From assembly GCA_022447545.1 (NCBI GenBank), contig JAKVBI010000001.1:210553-274552 (forward strand): DNA of 64,000 bases, in the 5' to 3' direction. Origin of the DNA: Myxococcota bacterium. GTDB lineage: Bacteria > Myxococcota_A > UBA9160 > SMWR01. Below the pieces are notes generated by a model, which saw only the letters and a list, made by a program, of their open reading frames with translations, was not told where the DNA came from and did not search any database. Positions within the stretch are counted from its first letter, which is position 1. Each line of letters begins with the position of its first letter. A program made the translations under genes and the position numbers. This document shows positions 61,464 through 64,000 of this stretch, piece by piece.

Positions 61464-64000
61464 GTGACAGTGAAAACCACGATCCGATTCGACGTCTCGC
61501 CATCGTAAACCGTGGCGAAGCGGCCATGCGCTGCGTTCGGGGCATCAAGTCGCTGCGCGCCCTTGAGGGTTGTGACCTCAGCGCGGTAGTCCTCTACACC
61601 CAGGCCGACCGCGAAGCCCCCTTCGTCCGCCACGCAGACCGCGCGGAATTGATTCAATCGGAGCAAGGAGATCGCGCAGCTTTTCTGGACCACGACCTCC
61701 TGATCGAAGCGCTGACCCGGACAGACGCCGATGCCGTGTGGCCCGGCTGGGGCTTCGTAGCCGAGAATCCCGACTTCGTAGATCGACTGGAAACACTCGG
61801 AATCCGTTTCCTGGGACCCTCGGCGGAAGCCATGCGGTTCCTGGGTGACAAGATCTCATCCAAGAAAATCGCCGAAGCGGCGGGGATCCCGGTCACCCCC
61901 TGGAGCGGAGAAAGCGTCTCTGACGAGTCCGAAGCTCAACGCGTTGCGGACTCCATCGGATATCCGGTGGTGGTCAAGGCTTCGGCGGGAGGTGGAGGAC
62001 GCGGCATCCGCATGGTGGACGAGCCCGATCAGATCACAGAGGCCTTCCGCTCTGCCAGCAATGAAGCCGAATCCGCGTTTGGCGATTCGCGCCTTTTCAT
62101 CGAAAAGAAAGTCAGCGGTGGGCGACACATCGAGGTCCAGATCGTCGCGGACCTCCACGGAAACACCATTGCACTGGGATGTCGCGATTGTTCTGTCCAG
62201 CGTCGGCACCAGAAGGTAATCGAAGAAGCGCCGCCGCCCGGTCTGTCGGCAGATCTTCAATCCAAGCTTTGCGACGCCGCGGTGCAAATCGCCAAAGAGG
62301 TCGGGTACTCGAACGTCGGAACCGTCGAGTTCCTCGTTCGCAGTAATGACTTCTATTTCCTCGAAATGAATCCCCGCCTCCAGGTCGAACACGGCATCAC
62401 CGAGGCGATTACCGGCGCCGACCTCGTGCATCTGCAAATTCGCGTAGCCCGCGGAGAATCGCTTGAAGGCCTCCAGTTCCATGAGCGTGGAGTCGCAATT
62501 GAGGGACGAGTCTGTGCCGAGGACCCCGACGCAGGATACCTGCCTTCTCCTGGCCGAATTGCTCGCTTCGAACCCGCCCTGGATCCGCGCGTCAGAATCG
62601 ACAGCGGAGTCACCACCGGAAGCACCATCCCTTCGGCATTCGATTCCCTGATCGCCAAGGTGATCTCCACAGGGCCAAATCGAGAGGAGGCCCGCGCGCG
62701 CCTTTCTTGCGCTCTGAGAGACTTCGACTTGATCATCGAAGGAGGCGCCACCAACAAGGGCTTCCTGCTGGACATCCTCGAATCCGATGACTTTCGGACG
62801 GGAGGCGTAGATACCACCTGGTTGGACCGCTTCGATTCGGAGCGCACCTCGGGCCAGATACTGGGGCTCGAAGCGCTGATTGCAGCTTCGATTCTCACGT
62901 ACCAAACCACGAGGCACTCTGCACGCCTGAACTTCTACGCAGACACCGCGAACATCTCTGCATCGAGTGTTCCGACGTCACGCGGCCAGGTCATCGACCT
63001 CACCTACGGAGCCGAGCAGTACCAACTCCAGGTCTTCGCCGTGGGAGCCTGGCGCTACCGCGTCCATCTCGATGACCGTGTGGCCGGAGTCACCCTGCGA
63101 GAAGAGGGGCAGAACGCCGCCAGACTCATGATCGAGGGACGTAGCCTGCGAATCCTTCACGACGTCACGGACGTCGGACTCCGCATCGAAGTCGAAGGGC
63201 ACCCTCACCGGTTCGGCCTGCAGACTATCGGCCAGGTACGCGCCAGCACACCTGCCATGGTGGTCACCGTGCACGTGAAAGCAGGAGATTCAGTCGAGGC
63301 AGGGCAAACCCTTGGCGTGCTCGAAGCCATGAAGATGGAGATCGGCTTCGACTCTCCCATCGCTGGTGTGGTCAAGGAAGTGCGCGCCCTCAAGGGCCAG
63401 CAGGTCGCTGCAGGCGATGTGCTCGTCGTCATCGACCCGGGCAACGACGACGTGTCGGCCGCCGCCAAGGCGAATCGACTCATGCTGCCGGACCTCGCAG
63501 ACCCGCTGCAGCCGCTCTTCACCGTCGGAGCGAACGGAAAGCTCGGAGCACCGGACCTGGTCAATGCGGACCACGCAAATCCCGAGGTGCGTCGCAATGC
63601 TCTCGACGCAGTTCGTGAGGAAGTCCGCCGCGTACTCCTCGGATACGACGCGAATCCAGAGCGAGCTGAACAGCTGGCCGCCTTCCTCGATGCGCCGGTC
63701 GAAGAAGGTCTATCCGAAGAGTTCTTGTGGGAACTGGCCGAGATCCGTAACGAAATCGTCCTGTTCGCCAACCTCGAACAACTCTTCATTCGCGCACCTC
63801 GCGCATCGATATCCGGTGAGTTGGGCCCTTCCAACGACGCGAGGCTGCGAATGTTCGTGCGGCGACTGCGCGCCGGTGGCGCGGGTCTACCCGAAGAGTT
63901 CCTGGGTCTCGTACGGACGGCCCTTACCTATTATGGAATCGATTCTCTGAACCACGACGACGCCCTGGAGCGGGCGGTCATGCGTCTTCTGGCCTCTCAG
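61460..64000 (+). CDS. Biotin-dependent acyl-CoA carboxylase, large fused form (partial, runs off the window)
   Basis: An open frame of at least 847 codons from a GTG coupled to the previous gene, still open at the last base. Residues 1-450 are biotin carboxylase: start IVNRGEAAMRC, ATP-grasp loop KASAGGGGRGIRMV near 177, and EMNPRLQVEHGITEAI. A biotin carrier domain follows, with biotinyl Lys625 in EAMKMEIGF. About 200 further helix-rich residues continue beyond it and may link to a carboxyltransferase domain outside the window. It makes malonyl-CoA or a branched analogue, which fits the extender needs of the upstream operon. Confidence 0.9.
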   Translation, partial: MSDSENHDPIRRLAIVNRGEAAMRCVRGIKSLRALEGCDLSAVVLYTQADREAPFVRHADRAELIQSEQGDRAAFLDHDLLIEALTRTDADAVWPGWGFVAENPDFVDRLETLGIRFLGPSAEAMRFLGDKISSKKIAEAAGIPVTPWSGESVSDESEAQRVADSIGYPVVVKASAGGGGRGIRMVDEPDQITEAFRSASNEAESAFGDSRLFIEKKVSGGRHIEVQIVADLHGNTIALGCRDCSVQRRHQKVIEEAPPPGLSADLQSKLCDAAVQIAKEVGYSNVGTVEFLVRSNDFYFLEMNPRLQVEHGITEAITGADLVHLQIRVARGESLEGLQFHERGVAIEGRVCAEDPDAGYLPSPGRIARFEPALDPRVRIDSGVTTGSTIPSAFDSLIAKVISTGPNREEARARLSCALRDFDLIIEGGATNKGFLLDILESDDFRTGGVDTTWLDRFDSERTSGQILGLEALIAASILTYQTTRHSARLNFYADTANISASSVPTSRGQVIDLTYGAEQYQLQVFAVGAWRYRVHLDDRVAGVTLREEGQNAARLMIEGRSLRILHDVTDVGLRIEVEGHPHRFGLQTIGQVRASTPAMVVTVHVKAGDSVEAGQTLGVLEAMKMEIGFDSPIAGVVKEVRALKGQQVAAGDVLVVIDPGNDDVSAAAKANRLMLPDLADPLQPLFTVGANGKLGAPDLVNADHANPEVRRNALDAVREEVRRVLLGYDANPERAEQLAAFLDAPVEEGLSEEFLWELAEIRNEIVLFANLEQLFIRAPRASISGELGPSNDARLRMFVRRLRAGGAGLPEEFLGLVRTALTYYGIDSLNHDDALERAVMRLLASQ

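Noticed and set aside
61856-62917. Long minus-strand frame opposite the acyl-CoA carboxylase gene (and smaller ones to 63834)
   Set aside because: The plus strand here encodes continuous biotin carboxylase motifs from 61460 to the window end; the antisense frames have no recognisable protein and reflect high GC.
1-64000. tRNA, rRNA, CRISPR arrays, insertion sequences and prophage genes
   Set aside because: No tRNA T-loop with matching arms, no direct-repeat arrays, no transposase, integrase or phage structural motif was seen on either strand by reading; tRNA detection by eye is imperfect.

Overview
The window is a GC-rich, gene-dense bacterial chromosome segment with about 57 protein genes on both strands. 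I see no rRNA, tRNA, CRISPR array, insertion sequence or phage gene. The gene mix points to a deltaproteobacterium in the broad sense (Myxococcota or Desulfobacterota relatives): mitochondrial-type aconitase, an HpnN-like RND exporter, DUF815 and DUF6178-like proteins, a DUF2419 queuosine-salvage enzyme, an F420-type LLM oxidoreductase, PilZ proteins and a single-fold bacterial histone. This placement is inference from gene content. Outer-membrane lipid transport proteins (MlaA and MlaC types) and lipoprotein signals indicate a Gram-negative envelope. GTG and TTG starts are frequent, and several genes are joined by 4-base stop/start overlaps.

Region by region. 1-10 kb: degenerate GGDEF-EAL protein, AlgH/YqgE, CPBP protease, tandem-PilZ protein, a 36-residue hyperbasic peptide, a penicillin-binding transpeptidase, Nfu Fe-S carrier, HAD hydrolase, flippase-like membrane protein, TauE/SafE permease and a TOPRIM-like protein. 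10-20.5 kb: a NarL/LuxR response regulator converges on a long minus-strand run holding an M48 lipoprotein protease, a MoaD-like sulfur carrier, a tungsten/molybdenum aldehyde:ferredoxin oxidoreductase, two MoeA paralogues (one fused to a substrate-binding domain), a Ser/Thr kinase with a zinc-ribbon array, and an RlmD-type methyltransferase. The middle four genes read as one cofactor-plus-enzyme module.

20.5-35 kb: DHH phosphoesterase, membrane-anchored aldo/keto reductase with cysteine clusters, MaoC hydratase, NAD synthetase, cold-shock protein, a secreted cyclohexadienyl dehydratase-chorismate mutase fusion, and a four-gene minus run (M20 peptidase, aconitase, queuosine salvage, small permease). 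35-48 kb: mlaC, an mlaA-like gene, an alpha-oxoamine synthase, a DUF815 ATPase, Nudix, a DUF6178-like protein, the bacterial histone, alpha/beta hydrolase, GFA protein plus sirtuin, threonine aldolase, a GT2 and ilvD. 48-55.9 kb: a plus-strand run of HpnN-like RND exporter, HDAC-family amidohydrolase, LLM oxidoreductase and dienelactone hydrolase, then a CPA antiporter, a small lipoprotein and PspC.

56.4-64 kb (window edge): the most distinctive unit, a tightly coupled operon of KAS III, FabA, FabZ, KAS II, acyl carrier protein, PlsC-type acyltransferase, phosphopantetheinyl transferase and a large biotin-dependent carboxylase that runs off the end of the window. It looks like a dedicated type II fatty-acid or specialised-lipid assembly line carrying its own carrier protein, carrier-activating enzyme, malonyl- (or methylmalonyl-) CoA supply and lipid acyltransferase. 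No ketoreductase or enoyl reductase gene is present inside the window.
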